Source of the DNA: Allochromatium humboldtianum
GTDB taxonomy: Bacteria > Pseudomonadota > Gammaproteobacteria > Chromatiales > Chromatiaceae
Direction of reading: 5' to 3'
Assembly: GCF_013385175.1 (NCBI RefSeq)
Contig: NZ_JABZEO010000014.1
Coordinates: 1 to 64,000, forward strand
DNA length: 64,000 nt
Below, one piece after another: positions 1-12,855 of the stretch. The notes below the pieces were generated by a model. It saw only the letters and a program-made list of their open reading frames with translations, was not told the origin of the DNA and made no database searches. The stretch's first letter is position 1. Every line of letters begins with the position of its first letter. The position numbers and the translations under genes were made by a program.

Positions 1-313
1 AGTTCTGGGGCGCAGTGCCGCCATTGGACGGGTCGCGCACGCGCGGGTCGTTGATATCTCCCTGGAAACGGGTGTAGGGCTTCCACTCACCGCAACTCCC
101 GGCACACTTCTTGGGATCGTCAGGCTCACTAGGCCAAGCGACGGGGGCGAAGTGAACGGCGGCACCCGAGCCATTGTTCCAGGCCGGCGGAAAGGGATCG
201 GCCCAAACCCCCAACACCACGGCCATAACCGCCAGCGGCACACCAAGCCACAGCCAATCGACGCGTTTCGGTTGCGTCGAAGATGTCGGGGAAACAAGTT
301 TCGGTTCGGACAT
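1..313 (-). CDS. Membrane-anchored protein of unknown function, 3' end outside the window
   Basis: An open frame starts at the ATG ending at 313 and runs off the window edge, giving at least 104 residues with no stop. A cytoplasmic Lys/Arg-containing N-terminus (residues 1-18) precedes one hydrophobic segment at about 20-37, so the rest is probably periplasmic. That part has two cysteines four residues apart (CAGSC) and a Gly/Asp/Pro-rich stretch. I recognise no family; the cysteines are not a CxxCH heme motif. The gene diverges from the exosortase H gene, which suggests but does not show a link to that sorting system. Confidence 0.6.
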   Translation of the reverse strand, partial: MSEPKLVSPTSSTQPKRVDWLWLGVPLAVMAVVLGVWADPFPPAWNNGSGAAVHFAPVAWPSEPDDPKKCAGSCGEWKPYTRFQGDINDPRVRDPSNGGTAPQN

Positions 314-480
314 GGCGGCATTTTCCGGTGTCGTCGTCCGTGACCGATATTCGAGGAAGGCCGGGCATTGTCTCCGCCAAGTCTGCTGGGAGCAAGCACA
401 ATCGCCGGACGGCCGGACGAGCGCAAAACCGCTCGCGTCGCTATCATGCGCCAAGTCTCCGGTTCCGGCCCCCTATAGCT

Positions 481-999
481 TTGAAACGCTTCCTCATCGC
501 CTTTCCACTGCTCGTGGTGCTGCTGTTCACCCTCGAACTGCTGCCCTGGGGCCAGACCTGGCTGGTTCAGCCCTGGACGGCCTTCATCGCCGATGTGAGC
601 ACCGGAGCGATACGGCTGTTCGATGATCGCGTACTGGCACAGGGCAAGATCATCTGGGATCAGACGAGCGGCTTCGCGGTCGCGATCGAGGCCGGCTGCA
701 ACGGCGTCGAGGCCGCCATCATCCTCATGGCCGCCATGCTCGCCTTCCCCGCCGCCACCCGACAACAGCGTTTCATCGGCATCGCCCTGGGCCTGACGAC
801 CGTCCAGACGCTCAACATCCTGCGCATCATCAGCCTGTTCTATCTCGGTCAATGGAACCGCACGGTGTTCGAATGGGCGCATCTCTACGTCTGGCAGGCG
901 CTCATCATGCTCGACGTACTGCTGGTGTTCCTGTTCTGGCTGCGCTGGGTGTCGCGGCAGGCGCACACCGGATCGCCGACGGCATCGGAAGCCGTTTGA
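481..999 (+). CDS. xrtH: Exosortase H (XrtH-type membrane transpeptidase/protease)
   Basis: A 172-residue multi-span membrane protein. It carries the exosortase triad in the expected order: Cys73 in EAGCNGVEA, Arg115 in NILRIISLF and His134 in EWAHLYVW. Exosortases cut C-terminal sorting tags (PEP-CTERM-like; for XrtH the IPTL-type tag) from exported proteins at the inner membrane. The start is taken as TTG at 481, because a longer in-frame start at 283 would overlap the divergent gene and add a non-hydrophobic leader unlike the family. Its TGA overlaps the ATG of the next gene. No tagged substrate is visible in this window. Exosortase identity is strong; subtype H rests on size and the partner gene. 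Confidence 0.85.
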   Translation: MKRFLIAFPLLVVLLFTLELLPWGQTWLVQPWTAFIADVSTGAIRLFDDRVLAQGKIIWDQTSGFAVAIEAGCNGVEAAIILMAAMLAFPAATRQQRFIGIALGLTTVQTLNILRIISLFYLGQWNRTVFEWAHLYVWQALIMLDVLLVFLFWLRWVSRQAHTGSPTASEAV

Positions 1000-1598
1000 T
1001 GCGACGCCTGCCCTACCCCGCCAATCCCATCACAGGCTTCACGCTGCGGGTCTTGTTCTGGCTGCCGCTGTGTTTCGGCGCCTGGTACTTCGCCACCATC
1101 CTGATCGCGGTCGCGCTGGCGACGCTGCTCGCCGGCCCCCTGATCTGGCTGCTGCCCGACGTGGTTGCGGGCGTCGTGCCTCGGGGCAATGATCTGCTGG
1201 TGTTGCTGCGGGTGGAGGCGCTGGATCCGGCATCCCAGGCCGTCGCGCCGAGCGGCGTCATGGCGCATCCGGTCGATGCCGTGAAATACGGCTACGGCAT
1301 ACCGCTCTACACGGCCCTGCTGCTGGCCGCTCCAGGCGGTGAGTCGGAGAAGATGGCGCGCTGGCTCGTCGGTCTGGTGATCCTGCTGCTGGTGCAATGG
1401 CTCGGACTCTCGGCCGAGATCCTCAAGGATCTGGTGTTCGGTCTGGAAGCGGCACGCGCGCACCTGGGTGCGTCCGAACTCAGCCGCGAGATCCTGGCCA
1501 TTGCCTATCAGCTCGGCTATCTGATCCTGCCGTCCGTGACGCCGGTGCTGGTCTGGAGCGTGCAGTTTCGTAGCTATATCCGCGAACTGGCGACCTGA
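999..1598 (+). CDS. Exosortase H-associated membrane protein
   Basis: A 199-residue protein whose ATG overlaps the stop of xrtH (TGATG), so the two are translationally coupled. Hydrophobic segments lie near residues 14-55, 100-135 and at the C-terminus. The hydrophilic part between the first and second contains a mixed charged region. Proteins of this size and topology follow xrtH genes in other proteobacteria and are named only for that association; biochemical function is unknown. I chose the ATG at 999 because the upstream part of the open frame is a shadow of xrtH. It may help present or release sorted proteins, but that is inference. Confidence 0.7.
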   Translation: MRRLPYPANPITGFTLRVLFWLPLCFGAWYFATILIAVALATLLAGPLIWLLPDVVAGVVPRGNDLLVLLRVEALDPASQAVAPSGVMAHPVDAVKYGYGIPLYTALLLAAPGGESEKMARWLVGLVILLLVQWLGLSAEILKDLVFGLEAARAHLGASELSREILAIAYQLGYLILPSVTPVLVWSVQFRSYIRELAT

Positions 1599-1614
1599 AC
1601 CAGGGTCCGCGAGT

Positions 1615-2919
1615 TCATGACTCCCGCTCAGGCCCATTGGCCGGCATCCGCACCATGGGCGCGCTGTCCAACAGCTTGCGCGCCACATCGACGATCGGCT
1701 CCAGACTCACGCGACTGGTGAAGACCGAAAACGTCAGCATGGCGAGCAGATAGCGCGGATCGCTGATCCAGGGCGGCAGAAAACGCGGCGGTCGGCACAG
1801 ACCCAGCGCATAGAGTTCGCACAAGGCCGGGATGTCGAACAGATCCAGCTTGCCGCAGAACAGCAGATGGAGACAGTCGGCCCGCCCGGCGGCGAAACCG
1901 GCGCGGATGAAATTGTCGACCTGGAGCAGCCCGAACAGATAGACCAGATCCTTGGTGAAGGGCGCGCCGCCGGTGATGACACCGCCCCGAAAGACCCGCC
2001 GTGCGTTCTCGAACGACTGATCCGGGTCGTCGGTACGCTCCAGGAAATAGCGATAGACCTCCAGGAAATCCGCCCCATCGATCGCCATCTGGATCGCCAG
2101 CACCCGATCGGCCAGACGTCGCAAACGGTCGAGCTCGATCGAGCCGCTGATGACCTCGGCGAAGACGGCTAATCCCTCCTGAGTGCGTGTAGTGCCCGGA
2201 TGTCCGGCCGCCAGCAAGGGCAGATCGGTCTGAGCCTGACCGTTGAGCGAGGTCGCGACATGGATGTACGCCTCGTGATGCAGCAACTGGATGAAATCGC
2301 GGTCGGTGAAACGTGCGCCCCGTCGAATCCGGATGGCGCGCGAGGTCGCCAGCGCATTGGCCGAGAGCCGGTCGACCAGCTCGATGGCGGGTGCTTGGTC
2401 GCCGAACTGAGCGCGCACCGCCTGCCCCAGGTTCTCGGCGACCTCCTCGGCGGTGTGATAGCTCAACGGCGCCGTGTTGAGCTCGATGTGATCCAGGTTG
2501 CGGATGGTGTCGAGTACGCTCTGCGCCAGATCGAGCGGCGTAATGGCGACATAGCGCAGGGGTGCGGTCGGCTCGCCGTAGAGCTGGCGACCGTATTCGA
2601 AGAACCCCGATGTGCCGACAGCCGCCAGCATCCGCGCGCTCAGCTCGATGGCATTGGCCTGACGGTCGAGCCAGAGATCGATGGTCGTGACCGGCACGAT
2701 CTGGCGCCGTGCCTCGCGCACGGCCTCGATCGTGGGCGCGGGATCGAAGGCGGCGTAGGTCACGTCGGGCAACTCACACGCTCCCTGAGCGAGAAAACGT
2801 TCCTTCACCTCCGGCGCCCAGGCGACCGTGCGTAGGATGCGCAGTGGCCGACAAGCTCCATGCAGCAAGCGATTGACGGCGCGGATGCGCTCCTGTTCGC
2901 GTTCGGTCGCGTTCGTCAT
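1615..2919 (-). CDS. DUF1704 / flavohemoglobin expression-modulating QEGLA motif protein, putative zinc peptidase
   Basis: A 434-residue soluble protein with the family-naming QEGLA motif (residues 247-251) and a HEAYIH sequence at 215-220. HExxxH plus a downstream Glu is the metal site of the DUF1704 group, which includes the eukaryotic tyrosine carboxypeptidase MATCAP, so metallopeptidase activity is plausible. The bacterial substrate is unknown. The start is the ATG at 2919, preceded by an AGGAA ribosome site; the longer open frame upstream is a shadow of the next gene. It lies 62 bp downstream of the glycosyltransferase on the same strand. Family assignment is firm; activity is inference from the motif. 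Confidence 0.8.
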   Translation of the reverse strand: MTNATEREQERIRAVNRLLHGACRPLRILRTVAWAPEVKERFLAQGACELPDVTYAAFDPAPTIEAVREARRQIVPVTTIDLWLDRQANAIELSARMLAAVGTSGFFEYGRQLYGEPTAPLRYVAITPLDLAQSVLDTIRNLDHIELNTAPLSYHTAEEVAENLGQAVRAQFGDQAPAIELVDRLSANALATSRAIRIRRGARFTDRDFIQLLHHEAYIHVATSLNGQAQTDLPLLAAGHPGTTRTQEGLAVFAEVISGSIELDRLRRLADRVLAIQMAIDGADFLEVYRYFLERTDDPDQSFENARRVFRGGVITGGAPFTKDLVYLFGLLQVDNFIRAGFAAGRADCLHLLFCGKLDLFDIPALCELYALGLCRPPRFLPPWISDPRYLLAMLTFSVFTSRVSLEPIVDVARKLLDSAPMVRMPANGPERES

Positions 2920-2981
2920 CTTATGGTTCCTGTTCGCCCCATAAGCGGATCGATCGGTCCCCTGCGCTTCCTGATCCGAAA

Positions 2982-4628
2982 TCAATCGCCCGGCTTCGCC
3001 CGCAGCAGAGCCACATGCCCACGATGGTAGACCAGCTCCAGATCCAGCTCTGGATGCTCTCGCGTCAGAGGCTCGAGCTTGTCGACGCGCAGGAACACCA
3101 GCTCGCCCGGCTGGGGAGCGCGATTGGGCGTGATCGCCTCGCGATAGACGCTGAAGCTCGGCATCGAGGTGCGATAGACGACGGTCGGCAACTGCGTCTG
3201 CTTGGCGATCAGCGCCGCCTCCTTCACCGGCGCCTGGAGCGTGTCGAGCACGCGCGGCGCCACCTCGCCATAGACCACCAGCGTCTGCACCAGCCCCACC
3301 AGCACCAGCCGCTGCCACAGCGGCTGACTCGACCAGCGCAGCATCAGCACCGTCAGCAGGAGTCCGCCCAAGGCGGCGATCCCGTATTCGAGCGAGAGCG
3401 CGTGCCGCGCCTCCTCGAACAGAATGACGTCATAAGGCCGACTGGACACCACCATGGCGACATCCAGGACGAACGGCAGAACCAGCAGCAGACCGAAGAA
3501 GACCAGCGGCGGCACGAACGCCAGCCAGCGATTGGTCAGCGCCTCGCGATGCCGCGCCATGAGGATGAACAGCGGGGTGGCGCCATAGAGCAGATAGTGC
3601 GGAAGCTGCGTCCCGGAGAACGAGAAGAAGACCAGCACCACCAGGAACCAGATCCAGAGGAAGCGATCGAGCGGATCGAGCCAGGCCGAGCGGTAACGCT
3701 TGAACAGACTCAGCATCCAGCCGGTGAACGGCAGCAGGATGACCGGCAGCATGACCAGATAATAGCCGGGGAAGCCGCCGTGATCGTGCATGGCCCCCTC
3801 GAAGCGGCCGAGGTTGTGCTGTAGGAAGAAACTCTTGAAGAATCCGGCGCCGTCGTCGAGATAGATGGCCAGATACCAGGGGCCGGCCACCAGCAGGAAG
3901 ATCAACCAGCCGAGCGGATAGAAGGCCGCGCGCAGCCAGTACCAGAGCGCCAGCGCACTGGCTTTCGACCAGCGGATGCTCGACAGCACGAACAGCAGGC
4001 TGACGACCACCGGAAAGAAGACCGCGACCGGCCCCTTGGTCAGAAACCCGAGTCCCATCCACAAATAGGCGCGCAGTACGAAACGCCGACCGGACTTGAA
4101 ATCGAGCGCCAGCCAATAGCGATAGATCTCGAAGAACGTCAGCGCGATGAAGAGGTTCAGCAGTGCATCGGCCACCGCCGCCTTGCCGATCAGCGATACC
4201 TGGAGACTGAGCGCCAGCGCCAGCCCCGCCACGGTCGCCGTCGGCGCGTCCAGACGCTCGCGCACGAAGAACCACAGCGCCAGCACCCAGACGCTTGCGG
4301 CCAGCGCCGAGGGCAGCCGCAACCCGAATTCGTCGAAACCGACCACCTGAGTCGAGGCCGCCTGGAGCCAGTAGATGAGCACAGGCTTGTCGTAGCGTGG
4401 CTCGCCGTCACGGTGCGGTGTGATGTAGTTGCCGCCGGCGAGCATCTCGCGCGTGGCTTCGGTGAAGGCCCCTTCGTCGAGATCGTAGAGCGGCATCGCG
4501 CCCAACTGCCAGAAGAAGCTCAGGACGACCACCAGGATCAGTAGCGCAGGTGAGGTCATCACCCGCCGCATCGCACCGCGCCGGCCACTGGGTGCGGCGT
4601 CCTTCATCGAGAGCGCGTCTGTATTCAT
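2982..4628 (-). CDS. ArnT-like (GT83/PMT-type) lipid-linked sugar glycosyltransferase, inner membrane
   Basis: A 548-residue polytopic protein with about 11-12 hydrophobic segments. The first periplasmic loop has the acidic DLDEG motif followed by AFTEATREML, as in ArnT and related GT-C enzymes that move a sugar from an undecaprenyl carrier to lipid A or protein. The C-terminal third has a soluble periplasmic region. The acceptor cannot be predicted. I place the start at ATG 4628; ATG 4607 is an alternative and 4688 is less likely. A second, different GT-C enzyme lies at 23279-24817. No lipid A or polymyxin-resistance genes are nearby. Confidence 0.75.
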   Translation of the reverse strand: MNTDALSMKDAAPSGRRGAMRRVMTSPALLILVVVLSFFWQLGAMPLYDLDEGAFTEATREMLAGGNYITPHRDGEPRYDKPVLIYWLQAASTQVVGFDEFGLRLPSALAASVWVLALWFFVRERLDAPTATVAGLALALSLQVSLIGKAAVADALLNLFIALTFFEIYRYWLALDFKSGRRFVLRAYLWMGLGFLTKGPVAVFFPVVVSLLFVLSSIRWSKASALALWYWLRAAFYPLGWLIFLLVAGPWYLAIYLDDGAGFFKSFFLQHNLGRFEGAMHDHGGFPGYYLVMLPVILLPFTGWMLSLFKRYRSAWLDPLDRFLWIWFLVVLVFFSFSGTQLPHYLLYGATPLFILMARHREALTNRWLAFVPPLVFFGLLLVLPFVLDVAMVVSSRPYDVILFEEARHALSLEYGIAALGGLLLTVLMLRWSSQPLWQRLVLVGLVQTLVVYGEVAPRVLDTLQAPVKEAALIAKQTQLPTVVYRTSMPSFSVYREAITPNRAPQPGELVFLRVDKLEPLTREHPELDLELVYHRGHVALLRAKPGD

Positions 4629-4837
4629 CGATCTTGTGCGAGATCCCGGCTCTTCACAGCCTGGAGGGAGGGCCTCCGCATCGAGCACGGCTCAGCCACC
4701 CGTCTCGCGTCCTCCGTTCAGGTTGGTTTATGGAAACATGACCTAGAGATCAGGGTGAATCGCGATCGAGCGGGGAACTCAGCGGGGGACTTGCTGCGCT
4801 GATCTTCATTGATTTGCAAGAAGATCTCGCCGGTAAA

Positions 4838-4928
4838 TGGCGGAGAGAGAGGGATTCGAACCCTCGATAGGGGTTTAGCCTATACTCCCTTAGCAGGGGA
4901 GCGCCTTCAGCCACTCGGCCATCTCTCC
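4838..4928 (-). tRNA. tRNA-Ser, anticodon GCT (GCU)
   Basis: Read on the minus strand the 91-nt sequence begins GGAGAGATGGCCGAGTGG, has the anticodon loop CTGCTAA (anticodon GCT, serine AGC/AGU) and a long variable arm typical of class II tRNAs. The T arm is GGTTCGAATCC, and the genomic sequence includes the CCA end at 4838-4840. The acceptor arms GGAGAGA and TCTCTCC pair. Its position beside csrA is the usual gammaproteobacterial arrangement. Confidence 0.97.
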
Positions 4929-5014
4929 GTGAAAACGGATGCATTCGGTTTGAACTCGATGTCCTGACTTTAGGAACGGTTCGGATCGGAGTTTTGTCTC
5001 CTGATCACCGAATA

Positions 5015-5040
5015 GGCCGGGCATGATAACACACCCGGCC
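5015..5040 (-). terminator. Hairpin downstream of csrA, possible terminator
   Basis: Seven-bp arms GGCCGGG and CCCGGCC enclose a 12-nt loop 20 bases past the csrA stop. On the minus strand only a weak T content follows, so intrinsic termination is uncertain; it may also mark the boundary to tRNA-Ser. Confidence 0.4.
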
Positions 5041-5060
5041 GAACTTTCAAGCGCCCCGAA

Positions 5061-5279
5061 TCAGTCGTACTGGGCAGGCTGCCCCATCACGGGCGCATCC
5101 TGGCCGACGCCGGCTTGTTCGCGTTTGATGCGCTCATAGATCTCTTCGCGATGCACGGCCACATCCCGCGGAGCATTGACGCCGATCCGGACTTGATTGC
5201 CCTTGACGCCGAGGACTGTCACCGTCACTTCGTCACCAATCATCAACGTTTCGCCAACCCTGCGAGTCAAAATCAACAT
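5061..5279 (-). CDS. csrA: CsrA/RsmA global post-transcriptional regulator
   Basis: A 72-residue protein with the whole CsrA fold: [10 protein letters not shown] at the N-terminus, [11 protein letters not shown] in the centre and [10 protein letters not shown] at the end. Leu4 and Arg44, which contact RNA in the E. coli protein, are present. The dimer binds GGA motifs in mRNA leaders and controls carbon storage, motility and biofilm traits. A GAGGGAG ribosome site precedes the ATG at 5279. The gene sits between lysC and tRNA-Ser in the same orientation; the longer upstream gap suggests its own promoter. Confident. Confidence 0.97.
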   Translation of the reverse strand: MLILTRRVGETLMIGDEVTVTVLGVKGNQVRIGVNAPRDVAVHREEIYERIKREQAGVGQDAPVMGQPAQYD

Positions 5280-5438
5280 TGTGTCGGTCTCCCTCTATGA
5301 GTCCCTAAATCCGATTACATGAATGATTCATTCGGTCCGGCGAACCCGACCTCGCTTGCGCGGCCACCGCGCAAGGGTTGAACCACGCCTGAACCAAGCT
5401 GCTAGAGCCAGGCTCCATACTTGCTATTCTACCAACTC

Positions 5439-5470
5439 CAATGGGATCGCCATAGAGCCTAATCCCATTG
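5439..5470. repeat. 9-bp perfect inverted repeat in the lysC-csrA intergenic region
   Basis: CAATGGGAT and ATCCCATTG are separated by 14 bases, about 160-190 bases upstream of csrA and 100-130 bases past the lysC stop. It is not followed by a T run on either strand. It could be an operator or an RNA structure in the csrA leader. The rest of 5280-5568 shows no gene. Confidence 0.4.
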
Positions 5471-5568
5471 CAAGTAAAATTTAGCTTGATTCGCCAAAAA
5501 CAAGCGGTCGAAGCGCCTAATTTTCGACGAACGGTCATTTGCGATGGAGCCGACGTCCGACGCGACGG

Positions 5569-6795
5569 CTAGGCCGCAGGCCGGTCCAGCCCAAAGGCTT
5601 CATGCAGTGTACGAACGCCCAGTTCCAGATACTTTTCGTCGACCACCACCGAGATCTTGATCTCCGAGGTCGAGATCATGCGGATATTGATCCCTTCCTT
5701 GGCCAGACTGGCGAACATGCGGCTGGCGATCCCGGCGTGACTGCGCATCCCGACGCCGACGAGCGAGATCTTGACGATGGAGGCATCGCCCGTCACCTGA
5801 CGTGCGCCCAGTTCGTCGGCGGTGCGCTTCAGGATATCGAGCGCCGGCGCATAGTCGTTGCGGTGCACGGTGAAGGTGAAGTCGGTGGTCGACTCATCGG
5901 CGCCGACGTTCTGCACGATCATGTCGACTTCGATGTTGGCCTCGGCGATCGGGCCGAGTATCCGGTGCGCCACGCCCGGCTGGTCCGGCACGCCGAGCAC
6001 GGTCAGCTTGGCCTCGTCACGGCTGAAGGCGATTCCGGAGATCTTGGCGTCTTCCACGTCGTTGTCCTCGAAACTGATCAATGTGCCCTCGCCTTCCCCG
6101 AAGCTGGAGAGCACGCGCAATGGAACCCGGTACTTGCCGGCGAATTCGACCGAGCGGATCTGGAGCACCTTGGAGCCGAGGCTGGCCATCTCCAGCATCT
6201 CCTCGAAAGTGATGCGATCGAGCTTGCGCGCCTTCGGCTCGACCCGCGGGTCGGTGGTGTAGACGCCGTCGACGTCGGTGTAGATCTGGCACTCGTTGGC
6301 CTTGAGCGCGGCGGCGATGGCCACCGCCGAGGTGTCCGAGCCGCCGCGTCCGAGCGTGGTGATATCGCCCTGCTCGTCGATGCCCTGGAAACCGGCGACC
6401 ACGACCACCCGCCCGGCTTCGAGATCGGCGCGCACGCGCGCGGCGTCGATGTCGCGGATGCGGGCCTTGTTGTGGGCGCTGTCGGTCAGGATGTGGACCT
6501 GCGCGCCTGTGTAGGACCGCGCCGGGCAGCCCTGGGCGGCGAGCGCCATGCTCAGGAGCGCGATCGTCACCTGCTCGCCGGTCGACAGCAGCACGTCGAG
6601 TTCGCGCGGCTCGGGGCGTTCCTGGAGCTGTTTGGCCAGCTTGATCAGGCGATCGGTCTCGCCGGACATGGCCGAGACCACGACCACCACCTGATCGCCC
6701 TGATCGCGCCAGCGCTTGACGCGCTCAGCCACCGCCTGGATGCGCTCGATGCTCCCGACCGAGGTTCCGCCGTATTTTTGAACGATCAGGGCCAT
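5569..6795 (-). CDS. lysC: Aspartate kinase
   Basis: A 408-residue monofunctional aspartokinase. It catalyses ATP-dependent phosphorylation of aspartate, the first step to lysine, methionine, threonine and diaminopimelate. The N-terminal KYGGTSVGS motif (residues 7-15) is the kinase signature, [11 protein letters not shown] lies near 180, and the C-terminal third (about 265-400) holds two ACT domains for amino-acid feedback. The length fits the short alpha/beta class usually inhibited by lysine plus threonine. It lies 54 bp downstream of alaS on the same strand, between alaS and csrA where many relatives also place it. Confident. Confidence 0.97.
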   Translation of the reverse strand: MALIVQKYGGTSVGSIERIQAVAERVKRWRDQGDQVVVVVSAMSGETDRLIKLAKQLQERPEPRELDVLLSTGEQVTIALLSMALAAQGCPARSYTGAQVHILTDSAHNKARIRDIDAARVRADLEAGRVVVVAGFQGIDEQGDITTLGRGGSDTSAVAIAAALKANECQIYTDVDGVYTTDPRVEPKARKLDRITFEEMLEMASLGSKVLQIRSVEFAGKYRVPLRVLSSFGEGEGTLISFEDNDVEDAKISGIAFSRDEAKLTVLGVPDQPGVAHRILGPIAEANIEVDMIVQNVGADESTTDFTFTVHRNDYAPALDILKRTADELGARQVTGDASIVKISLVGVGMRSHAGIASRMFASLAKEGINIRMISTSEIKISVVVDEKYLELGVRTLHEAFGLDRPAA

Positions 6796-6849
6796 CGTTG
6801 ATACCTGGATTGCACGTCTTTCATTTGGATCAGCGTTCAGTAGGAAAAA

Positions 6850-9453
<2,604 letters not shown>

Positions 9454-9492
9454 TGGAAAGTCTCGAATGGACCGTTCGCCGCACGGCTCGGG

Positions 9493-9924
9493 TCAGTCAG
9501 GAAAGCGCAGCAGGCGCCGGATCGAATCGGGCGTGAAACCACGCTGTTCGAGGAAACGCGCGCGTTTGGCATAGTCGGAACGGTCGCTGGGTTGTGACTG
9601 GCCGAAGCGACGCTCGTGGGTGCGCGCCAGAACTTCGGGCCAGGTGTCGTTCATGGGTTGGAGATGGCGGTCGATCAGGCTGTCGGCAAGTCCCTTGTCG
9701 CGCAACTCGGCGCGGATGCGCTGCGGGCCGAAGCCCTTGCCGGCGCGTTCGGCGACATAGTGCGCGGCCAGACGCGATTCGTCGAGTGCGCCCTCGTCGA
9801 TCAGCTGGTCGAGCGCACCGGCGATGGCATCTGGATCGAGACCGCGCGCACTGAGCTTACGGGTCAGTTCCAGACACGAATGCTCACGCGCAACCAGCAG
9901 ACGCAGGGCCACGCGCACGGCCTC
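9493..9924 (-). CDS. recX: RecX regulatory protein
   Basis: Three-helix RecX repeats fill the protein: ALRLLVAREHSCLELTRKL near the start, FGPQRIRAELRDKG in the centre and a C-terminal EQRGFTPDSIRRLLR. RecX caps RecA filaments and limits recombination. The true start is unclear. GTG codons at 9924 and 9918 give about 143 and 141 residues, but the frame stays open to the recA stop, and a CTG at 9984 would give a 163-residue protein whose N-terminus aligns better with E. coli RecX. The gene lies directly downstream of recA and was probably co-transcribed with it. Confidence 0.9.
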   Translation of the reverse strand, partial: EAVRVALRLLVAREHSCLELTRKLSARGLDPDAIAGALDQLIDEGALDESRLAAHYVAERAGKGFGPQRIRAELRDKGLADSLIDRHLQPMNDTWPEVLARTHERRFGQSQPSDRSDYAKRARFLEQRGFTPDSIRRLLRFPD

Positions 9925-9987
9925 GTCGATGGCGTCGTGCGCGTCAGGCTGGTTCGGGGCCGGATCTTGGGCCGGGTCGTTCAGGGA

Positions 9988-11031
<1,044 letters not shown>

Positions 11032-11358
11032 TCGGGTCTCCGTTGCGGGTTGGGATCCAAGCCGTTGCACTCGACGATTAACCGGAAATTATGACACAAG
11101 GACCAACTGAGTTCAGCCATGTCCATGTCAGTCGGGTCGCTTCAGGCCGATGGTCGATATCATGTTACATCCCGCTCAATGACGCGACGACCGTCCGGGC
11201 AAGGGAGGCTGGATTTGCCGCTGTTCGAACGTCCCAACACCAGGAAACGCCGGGGCGCGCTCGCGCGCCGAGACGAGGGCGGACTCCAGCATACGGTCGT
11301 CCACGCACGGATTCAGCAGTGCCTCGCTCAGCCGTTGCCGGCGCCCCGTCAGTCAGGT
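11032..11358. other. Intergenic region upstream of recA, no gene seen
   Basis: This 327-bp stretch separates recA from the FadL-type porin on the same strand. It must hold the recA promoter. Open frames in it are GC-driven and lack ribosome sites or recognisable products. No cinA gene precedes recA. Confidence 0.5.
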
Positions 11359-12633
11359 TCAGAAGACCTTGACGACCTCCAGACCGATCAGATGTGCGTC
11401 CATGCTGTAGTCTCCAGCCAGCGCGGTCGAACCGTTGAGATCGCCGCCGGTATAGTCTCTGACGCCACGATAGTCGCGGTCCACGGCGCGAACGTACATA
11501 TAGGCCGCCTCCAGCGACAGCCCGCTGCCGAGTGAGCGGGCCAGACCCAGGCCGAAGAGATGACGGTCGTTGTCCGGCACGCGGGCGCTGAAGTGATCGT
11601 CGTCCTGCCCGGTCTCGTCATAGGTATAGCCGAAACGCAGCCGGGTCCGATCATCGAGCTGGTAAGTCGCGCCGAGCCGATAGGCATTGGCATCGTTCCA
11701 GTCGTTCTGATCGGCGAAGATCACGGCGCCGCTGTGTTTGCCCCTGACCTTGATGTCGTTGAAGGTGCTCCAGCCGGTGCGGCTGATGTCGAATTCGACG
11801 GCCAGCCGCTCATCGAACGCATGGCGTGCGCCCAGTTGCAGACGCCAGGGCACGGCGAACTCCAGCTCGGCCGATTGTCCGCGCGCCAGACGCCCGAGAT
11901 TGACCAGGACCGAACTCTTGGGCGTGAAGTCGCCTTCGAGATCCAGGGTGGCCGAGGAGCGGAATACGGCGCCAAGGCTCCAGGCGCCCTGACGATAAAG
12001 CGCCCCGAGGTTGAAGCCGAGTCCATGTCCATCGCCGTTGAGCGTGCCGAGCGTCGAATCCAGTTTGGCCTGTCTGGCCCAGTAGATGTCGAGTCCGGCC
12101 GATAGACTCAGATCGTCACTGACTCGATAGGTCGCGGTCGGACTGAAGTCGATGATCTCGACCTTGCTGGTCAGCGGATGACCGAGCGGGATACTGAAAC
12201 CGCCGAGGGTGCGCGTGCCGCTGACCGCCGGAAAGGTTCCATCCGGCCAGCGCGTCTCCAGTCCGAAAGGGACGGTGACGCCGAACCCGAGACGCCAACG
12301 CTCGTCGAGCGCGAAGGCCCCCTGGATCATGGGGACGGCCATCCATTCGGCGCCCTCGCTGTCGTGGCGGCCGCTCGCGGTGTCGACGCTGAAGTTGGGG
12401 CCGACGAAATAGGTGCCGAGCGCCAGGCTGGAGCCGTCGTGGAAGCCCATGGCGGCGGGATTGTAGGCAAAGGCGCCCCGTTCCTCGGGGTTGGCGACCA
12501 GGGCGTTGGTCAGACCGATACCGGCGGTCGAAGCTTCCGGCAGCATGAAACCGGCGGCCAGGGCCGTCTGGACGCCACAGACGCTCGTGGCCAGACAGAG
12601 CGCCAGCGAGCGGGTGATCGGGGTGTTGAGCAT
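11359..12633 (-). CDS. FadL/OmpP1/TodX-family outer-membrane transport protein
   Basis: A 424-residue beta-barrel protein. A signal peptide ends near residue 27 (QTALAA), and the mature part opens with GFMLPEASTAGIG, the conserved N-terminal plug region of the family, and NPAAMGF. The final residue is Phe, as expected for BAM-assembled barrels. FadL relatives carry long-chain fatty acids or other hydrophobic compounds across the outer membrane; the substrate here is unknown. It sits alone between recA and a divergent gene, with its own promoter region in 12634-12855. Confidence 0.88.
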   Translation of the reverse strand: MLNTPITRSLALCLATSVCGVQTALAAGFMLPEASTAGIGLTNALVANPEERGAFAYNPAAMGFHDGSSLALGTYFVGPNFSVDTASGRHDSEGAEWMAVPMIQGAFALDERWRLGFGVTVPFGLETRWPDGTFPAVSGTRTLGGFSIPLGHPLTSKVEIIDFSPTATYRVSDDLSLSAGLDIYWARQAKLDSTLGTLNGDGHGLGFNLGALYRQGAWSLGAVFRSSATLDLEGDFTPKSSVLVNLGRLARGQSAELEFAVPWRLQLGARHAFDERLAVEFDISRTGWSTFNDIKVRGKHSGAVIFADQNDWNDANAYRLGATYQLDDRTRLRFGYTYDETGQDDDHFSARVPDNDRHLFGLGLARSLGSGLSLEAAYMYVRAVDRDYRGVRDYTGGDLNGSTALAGDYSMDAHLIGLEVVKVF

Positions 12634-12855
12634 TTAGGGATCGTCCTCAGTATGATTCCAGTGGCCGACGCCTGATCGCGCGCACGCTGGTCCCGACTCG
12701 GCCTCGAAGCCCACAGCGGGCGGCGGACACTCTAGGCGATGCAGGGCGGCAAATCCATCCCTGTGGCCCCGTCCAGGCCGGCGCCGGACCAGTGGCTACC
12801 GACACGGCGGTCGACTGTGATATAAGCGCTGTCTATTTTGCATGGCCGTCACTGA

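Noticed and set aside
5305..5538. 77-residue minus-strand frame upstream of csrA
   Set aside because: No ribosome site, odd composition and it covers the presumed csrA leader region.
11032..11358. LexA (SOS) box upstream of recA
   Set aside because: I searched both strands for CTGT-N8-ACAG and close variants and found none; a diverged box cannot be excluded.
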